From Streptomyces xanthophaeus (GTDB lineage Bacteria > Actinomycetota > Actinomycetes > Streptomycetales > Streptomycetaceae): a stretch of DNA of 64,000 nucleotides. Position numbers and translations under genes: made by a program. The notes under the pieces were generated by a model, which worked only from the letters and a program-made list of their open reading frames with translations, did not search any database and was not told the origin of the DNA. Positions 1 to 9,491 of this stretch are shown here, piece after piece; the first letter of the stretch is position 1; each line of letters opens with the position of its first letter. The DNA lies in assembly GCF_000725805.1 (NCBI RefSeq), contig NZ_JOFT01000040.1, forward strand, positions 1 through 64,000, given 5' to 3'.

Positions 1-122
1 CGGTGAGGGGGCGGGGCGGGGGAGGTGGGTGTGCGCAGCGGGGGTGCGGATTCCCAGGGGCGGGATTCCGGGGCGGGGCTGGACGGGTGCGGGTCGGGCA
101 TCGCGGGTCCTCGGGGTGCGGG

Positions 123-1535
123 TCAGTGGAGCCGGCGGGCAGCGGCCGGGACGGCGTCGGCCAGGCGGTCGAGGACCGCCGCGGCCTGCTCGTCCGTCAG
201 GGTCAGCGGGGGCAGCAGGCGGACGACGGCGGCGTGGCGGCCGCCGAGTTCGACGATCAGCCCGCGGTCCAGGCACTCCTGGCGCACAGCCGCCGCCAGG
301 GCGGGAGAGGCGGATCCGGTGTCGGGGTCCACGAGTTCGATGCCGATCATCAGGCCGCGGCCACGGACGTCGCCGATGCAGGGGTGGGCGGAGGCCAGGC
401 CGCGCAGGGCGGCGAGCATCCGTTCGCCCAGCACGGCTGCGCGCTCCGCCAGGCGGTTCTCCCGTACGAAGGCGAGGGTCGCGGTACCGGCTGCCATGGC
501 CAGCTGGTTGCCGCGGAACGTTCCGGCATGGGCTCCGGGAGCCCAGACGTCCAGGCCGGACCGGTACACGATCACCGCCAGCGGCAGGCTGCCGCCGATC
601 GCCTTGGACATGACCATCACGTCGGGCACCACCCCGGCGTGGTCGACCCCCCAGTAGGCTCCGGTCCGCCCGACCCCCGTCTGGACCTCGTCGGCGATCA
701 GCGGGATCCCCCGGGCCTCGGTGATCTCGCGCATCCGCCGCAGCCAGGCGTCCGGGGCCGGGTTGACCCCGCCCTCGCCCTGCACGGGTTCGAGGATCAT
801 CCCGGCGGGCAGGGCCACCCCGCTCTTGGGGTCGTCCAGGAGGTTCTCGGTCCAGTGGGCGGCGAGCCGGGCGCCCTCGGCTCCGCCGACTCCGAACGGG
901 CAGTGGTAGTCCCGCGGGTAGGGCAGCCGCGTCACCCGTACGTCCTCGGCGCCGCCCGACGCGTCCAGGGCCCCGGCGGTCATGCCGTGGTAGGCGCCGG
1001 TGAAGGCGAGCAGCCCGGGGCGTCCGGTCGCCGTGCGGACCAGTTTGAGCGCGGCCTCCACCGCATCCGTGCCGGCCGGGCCGCAGAACTGGATGCGGGC
1101 GTCGGCGGCCAGTGCGGGCGGCAGGTTGGTGAACAGCTCGGTGGTGAAGGCGTCCTTGACGGGGGTGGCGAGGTCGAGGACGTGCAGCGGGGCCCCGGAG
1201 TCGAGGACGCCGCGGATGGCTTCGAGCACCACCGGGTGGTTGTGTCCGAGGGCGAGGGTGCCGGCTCCGGAGAGGCAGTCGAGGTAGCGCCGTCCGTCGG
1301 CCCCCTCGACCGTCAGCCCGCGGGCGCGCACGGGAACGACGGGAAGGGAGCGGGCGTACGTGCGGGCCGCGGACTCGCGTTGGGACTGCCTGCGCAGGAT
1401 GCCTTCGGGGGACGGCGCGGCCGGCGGTCCGACGGCCCCGGCGGCCCGGCCGCCCTGGGGCGGAACCTGAGGCCCGGTCAGCGGCGGGATCTGCGCGGCT
1501 GCTGCAGCGGCCGCGGCCCGCTCGGTCAAAGCCAC
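123..1535 (-). CDS. Class III PLP aminotransferase, diaminobutyrate--2-oxoglutarate transaminase type
   Basis: This 470-aa cytosolic enzyme of the ornithine/diaminobutyrate aminotransferase family should move an amino group between an omega-amino compound and 2-oxoglutarate. Visible signatures are GTDAVEAALKL (PLP phosphate region), AYHGMTAGAL, the metal/PLP Asp in LIADEVQTGVGRTG, and the Schiff-base lysine in VMSKAIGG. The alanine-rich N-terminus (about 50 residues) is a lineage extension. The start is GTG, preceded by a GGGAGGA ribosome site about 10 nt upstream. In S. coelicolor I recall a similar aminotransferase beside siderophore synthetase genes, so diaminobutyrate supply for a siderophore is possible, but the deciding neighbours lie outside the left edge. 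I saw no iron box in the upstream gap. Confidence 0.85.
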   Translation of the reverse strand: MALTERAAAAAAAAQIPPLTGPQVPPQGGRAAGAVGPPAAPSPEGILRRQSQRESAARTYARSLPVVPVRARGLTVEGADGRRYLDCLSGAGTLALGHNHPVVLEAIRGVLDSGAPLHVLDLATPVKDAFTTELFTNLPPALAADARIQFCGPAGTDAVEAALKLVRTATGRPGLLAFTGAYHGMTAGALDASGGAEDVRVTRLPYPRDYHCPFGVGGAEGARLAAHWTENLLDDPKSGVALPAGMILEPVQGEGGVNPAPDAWLRRMREITEARGIPLIADEVQTGVGRTGAYWGVDHAGVVPDVMVMSKAIGGSLPLAVIVYRSGLDVWAPGAHAGTFRGNQLAMAAGTATLAFVRENRLAERAAVLGERMLAALRGLASAHPCIGDVRGRGLMIGIELVDPDTGSASPALAAAVRQECLDRGLIVELGGRHAAVVRLLPPLTLTDEQAAAVLDRLADAVPAAARRLH

Positions 1536-1796
1536 GTGTGTCGGTCCTCCCGCACGATTGCTCTTCCGGATTGCGCCTCGAACATGAACGCTGTACTCGA
1601 GTCCCCCGTACGTACCAACGACGGTGACGGCGACGGATCACGGGTGGACCCAAGATCCTTGCCCGGCCGGGGCCCCGAGACCGGAACCGAAGCCCCGGCC
1701 TGTGTCGTCCTGCGGAGCAGCGGCATAGTGGGGGGCTGCACTCAGCGGGACTCCGACGCACCACCCACTACCGGAACCACCAGGGGGACTGACGAC

Positions 1797-2969
1797 ATGC
1801 GACCGAACCGACCGGTCACCGCGATCCTGTGCGCGGCCGCGCTCGCGCTGACCGCCGCGGCTTGCGGGCCCGGCGACGGGGAGGCCGGCGGCGACGCCAA
1901 GCCGACCGTGGCGGCGAGCCTCCCGTCCGGGGACGGCGGGATCAAGATCCCGGACCAGCTCAAGGAGAAGCTCAAGGAGCACGGCTTCGACCTGGAGAAG
2001 TGGAAGGGGGGTGAGTGGAAGAACTGGCAGAAGGACGACTGGCTCCGCGAGGCGGGCGACTACATCAACCCGATCATCGAGGACCTGTGGGACCCGGACC
2101 GGATGCGTGACGCCGAGCAGCCGCAGCGCCCGTCCGTCGACCCGGACGCGGGCAAGGACCAGGGCGTCACCGACCCGACCCCGGCGCCGGTGACGGCCAA
2201 GCCGGCGAGCCCTCCGTACCACCAGAGCATCCCGGAGTCCGGGAAGGTCTTCTTCGACGGGCCCGAGGGCTCGATGGTCTGCTCGGCGACCGTCGTCAAG
2301 GACCCCGCGCACCCCGGCAAGTCCAACATGGTCTGGACGGCGGGCCACTGCGTGCACGCGGGCAAGGCCGGCGGCTGGTACCGCAACATCGCCTTCGTCC
2401 CCTCCTACAACAACTCCGGCAAGCCGGCGGCGCAGCTCAAGGGCGCGCCCCGCGAGCAGGTGGCCCCGTACGGCGTGTGGTGGAGCGACTGGGCGCAGAC
2501 CTCCGACCAGTGGATCTCGACCGGCGGCCCGACGGGCGGCGCGGGTGCCCCGTACGACTTCGCGGTGCTGCACGTGACCCCGGAGAAGGGCAGCGGCAAG
2601 TCCCTGGAGGAGACGGTCGGTTCGGCTCTCCCGGTGGAGTTCAACGCTCCGGCCGTGCCCAAGGTCGCGGGCATCACCGCCACCGGCTACCCGGCGGCGG
2701 CTCCCTTCGACGGTCAGAAGGCGTACCAGTGCGCGGACCGGCCGGGCCGGCTGTCGCTGGCCGCGGCCGATCCGGTGATGTACCGCATCGGCTGCACCAT
2801 GACCGGCGGGTCCTCCGGCGGCGGCTGGGTCGCGGCGGGCGCCGACGGCAAGCCGGCCCTGGTGTCGAACACCTCGATCGGCCCGGCCAAGGCCGGCTGG
2901 CTGGCCGGACCGCGGCTCGGTCCGGAGGCGAAGGGGATCTTCGACGCCGTGAGCCGCAAGTTCAAGTAG
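1797..2969 (+). CDS. Secreted trypsin-like serine protease, lipoprotein
   Basis: This 390-aa protein has a lipoprotein signal (MRPNRP, hydrophobic core, lipobox ending at Cys23). A charged Lys/Asp/Trp-rich linker of about 100 residues follows, then a chymotrypsin-fold domain. The catalytic triad is recognisable: His in VWTAGHCVH, Asp in PYDFAVLHV and Ser in TGGSSGGGW. It is expected to be anchored on the outer face of the membrane and to cleave peptides there; the substrate is unknown. ATG at 1797 is chosen because the signal peptide begins there; the reading frame is open much further upstream but that part is not protein-like. A perfect hairpin terminator follows 25 nt after the stop codon. 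Confidence 0.85.
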   Translation: MRPNRPVTAILCAAALALTAAACGPGDGEAGGDAKPTVAASLPSGDGGIKIPDQLKEKLKEHGFDLEKWKGGEWKNWQKDDWLREAGDYINPIIEDLWDPDRMRDAEQPQRPSVDPDAGKDQGVTDPTPAPVTAKPASPPYHQSIPESGKVFFDGPEGSMVCSATVVKDPAHPGKSNMVWTAGHCVHAGKAGGWYRNIAFVPSYNNSGKPAAQLKGAPREQVAPYGVWWSDWAQTSDQWISTGGPTGGAGAPYDFAVLHVTPEKGSGKSLEETVGSALPVEFNAPAVPKVAGITATGYPAAAPFDGQKAYQCADRPGRLSLAAADPVMYRIGCTMTGGSSGGGWVAAGADGKPALVSNTSIGPAKAGWLAGPRLGPEAKGIFDAVSRKFK

Positions 2970-2993
2970 CAGTCCCGCTGCGGCGGTGAACGA

Positions 2994-3033
2994 CCGAGGG
3001 CCCCCTGCGGTGCAGGGGGCCCTCGGTTCTTTC
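2994..3033. terminator. Perfect 15-bp hairpin between convergent genes
   Basis: Arms 2994-3008 and 3012-3026 are exact inverted copies (CCGAGGGCCCCCTGC) with a 3-nt loop, followed by TTCTTTC on the + side. It lies between the 3' ends of the secreted protease and hflX, so it can stop both transcripts. Confidence 0.85.
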
Positions 3034-3058
3034 GTTCAGCAGCCCTTCGGGCAGCCGG

Positions 3059-4564
3059 TCAGTGCTTCGCGAGCGCGTACGGAGCCAGGTCCGCCGCGAG
3101 CTCCTGGTGGACCCGTGCCTTGAGCAGGGTGCCCTCCGCGGTGTGCTCCTCGGAGATCACCTCGCCCTCGGCGTGGGCCTTGGCCACGAGCGAGCCGCGC
3201 GTGTACGGCACCAGGGCCTCCACCTCGACCTCGGGCCGGGGCAGCTCGGAGTCGATGAGCGCGAGGAGCTCCTCGATGCCCATGCCCGTGCGGGCCGAGA
3301 CGGCGATGGAGTGCCGCTCGATCCGCAGCAGCCGCTGCAGGACGAGCGGATCCGCGGCGTCCGCCTTGTTGATCACCACGATCTCGGGCACGTTCACCGC
3401 ACCGACCTCGCGGATCACCTCGCGCACCGCCGCCAGCTGCTCCTCCGGCGCCGGGTGCGAGCCGTCCACGATGTGCAGGATGAGGTCGGAGTCGCCGACC
3501 TCCTCCATCGTGGAGCGGAACGCCTCGACGAGGTGGTGGGGCAGGTGCCGGACGAAGCCGACCGTGTCGGCCAGGGTGTAGACCCGGCCGCTCGGCGTCT
3601 CGGCCCGGCGCACGGTCGGGTCGAGGGTGGCGAACAGTGCGTTCTCCACCAGCACGCCGGCGCCCGTGAGGCGGTTGAGCAGAGAGGACTTCCCGGCGTT
3701 GGTGTAGCCGGCGATGGCGACCGAGGGCACCTTGTTGCGGCGCCGTTCCTGCCGCTTGATGTCACGGCCGGTCTTCATGTCCGCGATCTCCCGGCGCATC
3801 TTCGCCATCTTCTCGCGAATCCGCCGCCGGTCGGTCTCGATCTTGGTCTCACCGGGGCCTCGGGTGGCCATGCCGCCACCGCCGCCGCCACCCATCTGAC
3901 GGGACAGCGAGGCACCCCATCCGCGCAGGCGCGGCAGCATGTACTGCATCTGCGCGAGCGCGACCTGCGCCTTGCCCTCTCGGGACTTGGCGTGCTGGGC
4001 GAAGATGTCGAGGATGAGGGCGGTCCGGTCGACCACCTTCACCTTGACGACGTCTTCGAGGGCGATGAGCTGGCCGGGGCTGAGCTCGCCGTCGCAGACG
4101 ACGGTGTCGGCGCCGCTCTCCATGACGATGTCGCGCAGTTCCCGGGCCTTGCCCGAGCCGATGAAGGTGGCCGGGTCGGGCTTGTCACGACGCTGGATCA
4201 CGCCGTCGAGGACGAGGGCGCCGGCCGTCTCGGCGAGGGCGGCGAGCTCCGCGAGGGAGTTCTCCGCGTCGTTCACCGTGCCGGAGGTCCAGACGCCGAC
4301 CAGCACGACGCGCTCCAGGCGCAGCTGCCGGTACTCGACCTCGGTGACGTCTTCGAGTTCGGTGGAGAGCCCGGCCACGCGGCGCAGGGCCGCGCGCTCG
4401 GAGCGTTCGAACTGCTCGCCGTCGCGGTCTCCGTCGATCTTGTGGCTCCAGGCGACGTCCTCTTCCATCAGGGCATCGGCCCGAAGGCTCTCGGTGAAGC
4501 TCTGCGGGTCCGGCACGTCCTGTGCGTCCCGCGCGTCCTGGGAAGGGGAAGAAGAGGAGGTCAT
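3059..4564 (-). CDS. hflX: GTPase HflX
   Basis: This 501-aa ribosome-associated GTPase belongs to the HflX family, which splits or rescues stalled 70S ribosomes under stress. The N-terminal HflX domain ends in a glycine-rich loop (MGGGGGGGMATRGPGETKIE), followed by a coiled helical linker and the G domain: G1 GYTNAGKSS, G3 DTVGFVRHLP, G4 NKAD. The start at 4564 (MTSSSSPSQD) has an AAGGA ribosome site; a longer frame upstream adds 32 residues that look like promoter DNA. An N-terminal extension of about 75 residues is typical of actinobacteria. It is transcribed alone, with a candidate promoter at 4640-4669. Confidence 0.95.
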   Translation of the reverse strand: MTSSSSPSQDARDAQDVPDPQSFTESLRADALMEEDVAWSHKIDGDRDGEQFERSERAALRRVAGLSTELEDVTEVEYRQLRLERVVLVGVWTSGTVNDAENSLAELAALAETAGALVLDGVIQRRDKPDPATFIGSGKARELRDIVMESGADTVVCDGELSPGQLIALEDVVKVKVVDRTALILDIFAQHAKSREGKAQVALAQMQYMLPRLRGWGASLSRQMGGGGGGGMATRGPGETKIETDRRRIREKMAKMRREIADMKTGRDIKRQERRRNKVPSVAIAGYTNAGKSSLLNRLTGAGVLVENALFATLDPTVRRAETPSGRVYTLADTVGFVRHLPHHLVEAFRSTMEEVGDSDLILHIVDGSHPAPEEQLAAVREVIREVGAVNVPEIVVINKADAADPLVLQRLLRIERHSIAVSARTGMGIEELLALIDSELPRPEVEVEALVPYTRGSLVAKAHAEGEVISEEHTAEGTLLKARVHQELAADLAPYALAKH

Positions 4565-4639
4565 TGGATCCTTACGTCGATTCGAATGCGTCCGCGGTGA
4601 CCGGAGGACCGTGTACAGGAACCCTGCGCACCGCGAGTG

Positions 4640-4669
4640 ACATAACACTGTCACGTCCAACGTGTCACA
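4640..4669 (-). promoter_or_regulatory. Candidate hflX promoter
   Basis: On the minus strand GTGACA (4664-4669) is separated by 18 nt from TATGTC (4640-4645). Five of six -35 bases match TTGACA. The same bases form an inverted repeat, GTGACA(N6)TGTCAC at 4638-4655, plus a further TGTCAC copy at 4664, so a regulator could also bind here. This is by eye only. Confidence 0.45.
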
Positions 4670-4775
4670 CCGCCGGGGGATTCCCCGAACGGGCCCGTCG
4701 ATGGTGACATGCCCGTTCCTCGGCCGTCACACCCTTTTCGGGCGCCGCTTCCCGTGCCGGGCGGCCCTGCGCCGC

Positions 4776-6221
4776 TCAGGCCTTCTTCGGACCGCCCCAC
4801 TCCGGGTGCCCCGGCATCGCCGGCGTGGTCTTCCCGTACAGCCAGGGGTTCAGGAAGGCCGTCAGGTCCCGGCCCGCCTCCTGCGAGGCCAGGCGTACGA
4901 AGTCCTCCGTACCCGCGACGGAGTCCTTGTGCTCCGTCACCCAGCGCCGCTCGATCCGGTCGAAGGCCGCGGCGCCGATCTCCTGGCGCAGCGCGTACAG
5001 GATCAGCGCGGACCCGTCGTAGACCACCGGCCGGAACAGCCCGATCTTCTCGCCCGGAGGGGAGGCCTTCGGCGCGGCCGGCGGGCCGCCCGCCGCCCGC
5101 CACTGGTCGGAGCGCTGGTACGCCTCGCGCATGCGCCGCTCCAGGGAGTACTTGCCGAGTCCGTCCGCGTACAGGGCCTCGTACCAGGTGGCGTGCCCCT
5201 CGTTCAGCCACAGGTCGGACCAGGTACGGGGAGAGACGCTGTCACCGAACCACTGGTGGGCCAGCTCGTGGACCATGACGGCCTCGACGTACCACTGCGG
5301 GTAGCTCCCGTCCGAGAACAGGCTGTGCTCGAAGAGCGAGAGGGTCTGGGTCTCCAGCTCGAATCCGGTCGTCGCGCGTGCGATCAGCACCCCGTAGTTC
5401 TCGAAGGGGTAGCGGCCGACCCTCTCCTCCATCCACGCGATGTGCCCCGCGGTCTTCTTCAGCCAGGGATCCAGCCGCTGGCGGTCCGCGGCCGGCACCA
5501 CGTCGCGCAGGGGCAGGCCGTGCGGGCCCGTGCCGTGGACGACGGCGGACCGGCCGATCGAGACCTGGGCCAGCTCGGTGGCCATCGGGTGCAGGGTCCG
5601 GTACGTCCAGGACGTCGTGCTGCCCGTCCTGAGCGCGGGCAGCGCGCCCGGCACCCCGTTGGCGACGACCGTGAGCCCGGCCGGGGCGGTGACGCGGAAG
5701 GTGAAGAGCGCCTTGTCGGCCGGGTGGTCGTTGCAGGGGAAGACGCGGTGGGCGGCGTCCGCCTGGTTCGCCATGGCCAGGCCGTCCTCGGTGGGTACCC
5801 AGCCTCCGTCCCCGGATCCGCGCGGATCGCTGGTGTGGCGGACCGTGATGCGCAGCGGGGCGCCCTCCCCCACGGGTCGCGCGGGGGTCAGCACCAGGTC
5901 CTCGCCCGCGCTCTCGAACTGCGCCGGCACCCCGTTGACCTCGGCGGACGCCACCGTTCCGTGGCTGAAGTCCAGATTGATCCGGTCCAGCGCCTGCAGG
6001 GTCCGGGCGTTGATCACGGTGACCGCGTCGAGCGGGGTGCGGTTGTCCTTGTACGCGAAGGAGAGGTCGTACGAGAGCACGTCGTACCCGGGGTTGCCCA
6101 GTTCAGGGAACAGGCGGTCGCCGATGCCCAGCGCCTGCGGCGGGGGCAGCACGGCGGCGACGAGGGTGAGGGAGGCCGCGGCGAGCAGGGCGGCGCGCAG
6201 GCGGGGGGAGGTGAGCTGCAT
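4776..6221 (-). CDS. Secreted M1 family zinc metallopeptidase
   Basis: This 481-aa aminopeptidase-N-type protein is exported by an N-terminal signal segment (MQLTSPRLRAALLAAASLTLVAAV). The zinc site HELAHQWFGD occurs near residue 317, with the third ligand Glu in LWLNEGHATW 19 residues later; an upstream FELETQT replaces the usual GAMEN substrate motif region. The family's C-terminal ERAP-like domain is largely absent, so this is the short bacterial form. The start at 6221 is preferred because it opens the signal peptide; a longer frame begins at 6278. It probably trims peptides outside the cell. It is transcribed in the same direction as rshA upstream, with about 120 nt between them. Confidence 0.88.
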   Translation of the reverse strand: MQLTSPRLRAALLAAASLTLVAAVLPPPQALGIGDRLFPELGNPGYDVLSYDLSFAYKDNRTPLDAVTVINARTLQALDRINLDFSHGTVASAEVNGVPAQFESAGEDLVLTPARPVGEGAPLRITVRHTSDPRGSGDGGWVPTEDGLAMANQADAAHRVFPCNDHPADKALFTFRVTAPAGLTVVANGVPGALPALRTGSTTSWTYRTLHPMATELAQVSIGRSAVVHGTGPHGLPLRDVVPAADRQRLDPWLKKTAGHIAWMEERVGRYPFENYGVLIARATTGFELETQTLSLFEHSLFSDGSYPQWYVEAVMVHELAHQWFGDSVSPRTWSDLWLNEGHATWYEALYADGLGKYSLERRMREAYQRSDQWRAAGGPPAAPKASPPGEKIGLFRPVVYDGSALILYALRQEIGAAAFDRIERRWVTEHKDSVAGTEDFVRLASQEAGRDLTAFLNPWLYGKTTPAMPGHPEWGGPKKA

Positions 6222-6340
6222 CCACCACCGCTTACCAGTGCCCGTCCCCCGGCCGTGCACGACGCGCGACGGCGCCACCCGAACGGGTCCCTCCGCTGCT
6301 GCACCCCCCGGATGCCCCGCCCCTCAGGCCCTGGCACGGC

Positions 6341-8422
6341 CTAGGCGCGGCTGACGTCGTACACGCCTGGTACGTCGCGCATGGCCCGCATCAGGGCGGG
6401 CAGTCCGGCCGCGTCGGGCAGCAGCAGGGTGTAGGAGTGCCGGACCCGCTGCTCGACCGGCGGTTCCACGGTCGCGGAGACGACCTCGACGCCCTCGCGG
6501 GCGATGGCTTCCGTGAGATCGGCCAGCAGATGCGGGCGGCCGAACGATTCGGCGAGCAGCGTGACCCGGCAGTCGGCGGTCGCCCGCCAGTGCACGGCGA
6601 CGGAGGTCCGCCCCACCGCCCGCATCTGGGCCACCGCCGCGCAGTGGATGCGGTGCACGGTGACGGCCCCGCCCCGTACGAGGAATCCGGCGACCGCGTC
6701 GGGCGGTACCGGCGTGCAGCAGCCGGCCAGCCGTACGGTGGCGTCGGGCAGATCGGCGACCGCGTTGCCGCCGCCGCCGCGGGCCCCGATCACGGACAGC
6801 GGTGCCCGTGCGGCCGAGGTGGTGGCCAGGGCCCGGTCGGGATGGGCCTCCAGCCAGCTGCTGATGGCGAACCGGGCGGCAGGGGTCCGCGCGTGGTCCA
6901 GCCATTCGGCGGCCGGCCCGGAGGAGGCGTCCTGCGCGAGCAGCAGCTGCACGGTGTCGCCGTCGGACAGCCGGGAGGCCAGGGAGGTGAGGCGCCCGTT
7001 GACCCGGGCGCCGATACAGCCGTGGGCGGCCTCGCCGTGCTGCGCGTAGGCCGCGTCGATGCAGCTGGCCCCGGCCGGCAGGCCCAGCGTCCCGCCGTCC
7101 GCCCGGAACACGGTGATCTCCCGGTCCTGTGCCAGCTCCGCGCGCAGCACGCTCCAGAAGGTGTCGGGGTCGGGCGCGGACTGCTGCCAGTCGAGCAGCC
7201 GGGAGAGCCAGCCGGGCCGGGTCGGGTCGACGCGCTCCTCGTCGGGGTCGGCCGCCGTTTCGGAGGCCCCGGTGGCGTACGGACTGCCGAGCGCGACCAC
7301 GCCCGCCTCGGCGACGCGGTGCATCTGCCGGGTCCGCACGATGACCTCGGCGACGTACCCCTCGGGCACGGCGACGGCGGTGTGCAGGGATTGGTAGAGG
7401 TTGAACTTCGGGACGGCGATGAAGTCCTTGAACTCCGAGACCACCGGGGTGAAGCAGGTGTGCAGCTCGCCCAGGACCGCGTAGCAGTCGGCGTTCTCGG
7501 CGACCAGGACAAGGATGCGGCCGAAGTCGGAGCCGCGCAGTTCGCCGCGCCCCAGGGCGATCCGGTGGACGGAGACGAAGTGCCGGGGCCGGACCTGCAC
7601 TTCGGCGGCGATGCCCGCGTCGCGCAGGACGGCCCGTACGGAGTCGGCGATGCCGGGCAGCGGATCGCTCTCCCCCGCGTGGGCGGCGATGAGCGCGCGG
7701 GTGCGCTCGTACTCCTCCGGGTGCAGGATCGCGAAGACGAGGTCTTCCAGCTCGGTCTTGAGGGCCTGTACGCCGAGCCGTTCGGCCAGCGGGATGAGGA
7801 CGTCGCGGGTGACCTTGGCGATGCGGGCCTGTTTCTCGGGCCGCATCACGCCGAGGGTGCGCATGTTGTGCAGCCGGTCGGCGAGTTTGATGGACATCAC
7901 GCGGACGTCGTTGCCGGTGGCGACGAGCATCTTGCGGAAGGTCTCGGGCTCGGCGGCGGCGCCGTAGTCGATCTTCTCCACCTTGGTGACGCCGTCGACG
8001 ATGAAGCAGACCTCGTCGCCGAACTCCTCGCGGACCTGATCGAGGGTCACCTCGGTGTCCTCGACGGTGTCGTGGAGCAGCGAGGCCGTCAAGGTGACCG
8101 TTTCGGCGCCGAGTTCGGCCAGGATCAGGGTGACGGCGAGCGGATGTGTGATGTACGGCTCACCGCTTTTGCGCATCTGTCCGCGGTGGGAGGTCTCCGC
8201 GAGGAGGTACGCGCGCCGCAGGACGGACAGGTCGGCGTCCGGATGGTGGGCCCGGTGCGCCTCGGCGACATGGCCGATCGCGTCCGGGAGGCGGTCCCGG
8301 GACGTGGGCCCGAGCAGGGCCGCGCGCCCGAGCCGGCGCAGATCGAGCCTGGTCCGGCCCCGTCTGCGGCTCTCAGGGCGCGCTTCGGGGTGTGCTTCGG
8401 GGTTCGTGGCCTCTGCACTCAT
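6341..8422 (-). CDS. rshA: RelA/SpoT homologue, (p)ppGpp metabolic enzyme (RshA type)
   Basis: This 693-aa cytosolic protein has the long RSH layout: HD hydrolase domain (LLHDTVEDTEV, and KIADRLHNMRT-like KLADRLHNMRT), synthetase domain (FKDFIAVPKFNLYQSLHTAV, EVIVRTRQMHR), TGS region (CIDAAYAQHGEAAHGCIGARVNG) and a C-terminal ACT domain. The second RSH gene of Streptomyces, rshA, sits next to dapF in S. coelicolor, which fits this position. Synthetase motifs differ from the canonical ones (RPRH in place of RPKH; EVIVRT in place of EMQIRT), so hydrolysis may dominate. Start 8422 (MSAEATNPEA) has GGAGG just upstream; 28 further in-frame residues upstream look non-coding. Confidence 0.9.
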   Translation of the reverse strand: MSAEATNPEAHPEARPESRRRGRTRLDLRRLGRAALLGPTSRDRLPDAIGHVAEAHRAHHPDADLSVLRRAYLLAETSHRGQMRKSGEPYITHPLAVTLILAELGAETVTLTASLLHDTVEDTEVTLDQVREEFGDEVCFIVDGVTKVEKIDYGAAAEPETFRKMLVATGNDVRVMSIKLADRLHNMRTLGVMRPEKQARIAKVTRDVLIPLAERLGVQALKTELEDLVFAILHPEEYERTRALIAAHAGESDPLPGIADSVRAVLRDAGIAAEVQVRPRHFVSVHRIALGRGELRGSDFGRILVLVAENADCYAVLGELHTCFTPVVSEFKDFIAVPKFNLYQSLHTAVAVPEGYVAEVIVRTRQMHRVAEAGVVALGSPYATGASETAADPDEERVDPTRPGWLSRLLDWQQSAPDPDTFWSVLRAELAQDREITVFRADGGTLGLPAGASCIDAAYAQHGEAAHGCIGARVNGRLTSLASRLSDGDTVQLLLAQDASSGPAAEWLDHARTPAARFAISSWLEAHPDRALATTSAARAPLSVIGARGGGGNAVADLPDATVRLAGCCTPVPPDAVAGFLVRGGAVTVHRIHCAAVAQMRAVGRTSVAVHWRATADCRVTLLAESFGRPHLLADLTEAIAREGVEVVSATVEPPVEQRVRHSYTLLLPDAAGLPALMRAMRDVPGVYDVSRA

Positions 8423-8562
8423 GGGCACCTCCGGCGGCTTCGACCGGCGGTGGCGGGCATGGGGTGAGCCCTCAGGGCCGGTGCCTGATGTTACCGACCC
8501 CACCACGTGGCGCAGTCCACCTCTCGCTCAGCGTGAAACGGATCACCCATTAGAGGGAAGCT

Positions 8563-9438
8563 TCAGCCGAAAGCCGTTTCGGTGAGCCAGTCCGCATCGA
8601 AGTCGCCGCGGGCCACGATGACGGCCGGTCCGGTCATCTCGATCTGCCCGTCGGGGCGCTCGGTGATGACCAGGGTGCCGCCGGGGAGGTCGACGGTGTA
8701 GGTGACGGGTTCGCCGGTGACGGCCGGGTCCGCGCCGTCGCGGCGGATGGCGGCCACGGCGACGGCGCAGGCGCCGGTGCCGCAGGAGCGGGTCTCGCCG
8801 GAGCCGCGCTCGTGGACGCGCATGGCGACGTGCCGGGGGCCGCGGTCGACGACGAACTCGACGTTGACTCCGGTCGGGTACGCGGAAGCCGGGCTGAAGG
8901 GCGGGGCGGTGAACAGGTTCCCCGCGTCGTCGAGGCTCTCGACGAAGGCGACGGCGTGCGGGTTGCCCATGTTCACGTTGCGCGCGGGCCAGCTGCGGGC
9001 CCCCACGGAGACGGTGACCTCGCCCGCGGGGAGCTCGGCGCGGCCCATGGAGACGGTGACGTTGCCGCTCTTGTCGAGGTGGACCCGCTTGACGCCGCCC
9101 CGGGTGGCGACGGCGAGGTCGCCGGGCTCGACGTGGCCCGCGTACTGGAGGTAGCGGGCGAAGACGCGCACGCCGTTGCCGCACATCTCGGCGACGGAGC
9201 CGTCGCTGTTGCGGTAGTCCATGAACCACTCGGCCTCGTCGGCCAGGTGGGCCGCCTCGGGGTGGGCGGCGGACCGGACCACGTGCAGGACCCCGTCCGC
9301 GCCGATCCCGGCGCGCCGGTCGCACAGCTTGGCGACGGCCGACGGGGGCAGCTCGACGGTGTTGTCCGGGTCCGGGACGATCACGAAGTCGTTCTCGGTG
9401 CCGTGGCCCTTGAGGAAGGAGAGGGTGCTCTGCGTCAC
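8563..9438 (-). CDS. dapF: Diaminopimelate epimerase
   Basis: This 291-aa enzyme interconverts LL- and meso-diaminopimelate in lysine synthesis. Both catalytic cysteines are visible: AEMCGNGVRVFARY and ETRSCGTGACAVAV. N-terminal FLKGHGTENDFVIV is the usual substrate-binding start. The start is GTG at 9438; the ATG eight bases before it leads into a stop. It follows the unknown membrane protein gene with a 53-nt gap and lies in the leftward series with miaA. Streptomyces walls use LL-DAP, so the product here mainly feeds lysine. Confidence 0.95.
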   Translation of the reverse strand: MTQSTLSFLKGHGTENDFVIVPDPDNTVELPPSAVAKLCDRRAGIGADGVLHVVRSAAHPEAAHLADEAEWFMDYRNSDGSVAEMCGNGVRVFARYLQYAGHVEPGDLAVATRGGVKRVHLDKSGNVTVSMGRAELPAGEVTVSVGARSWPARNVNMGNPHAVAFVESLDDAGNLFTAPPFSPASAYPTGVNVEFVVDRGPRHVAMRVHERGSGETRSCGTGACAVAVAAIRRDGADPAVTGEPVTYTVDLPGGTLVITERPDGQIEMTGPAVIVARGDFDADWLTETAFG

Positions 9439-9491
9439 CCGCCCATCGTACCGAGCCCCAGCTCAGCGGCGTCGCGGTGTCCGAGGCGCGG

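Noticed and set aside
1..1796. Extension of the secreted protease frame back to the left edge
   Set aside because: The upstream part is antisense to the aminotransferase; a lipoprotein signal peptide starts cleanly at 1797.
1536..1796. Iron-box (DmdR/IdeR) upstream of the aminotransferase
   Set aside because: No sequence near the TTAGGTTAGGCTCACCTAA form is present.
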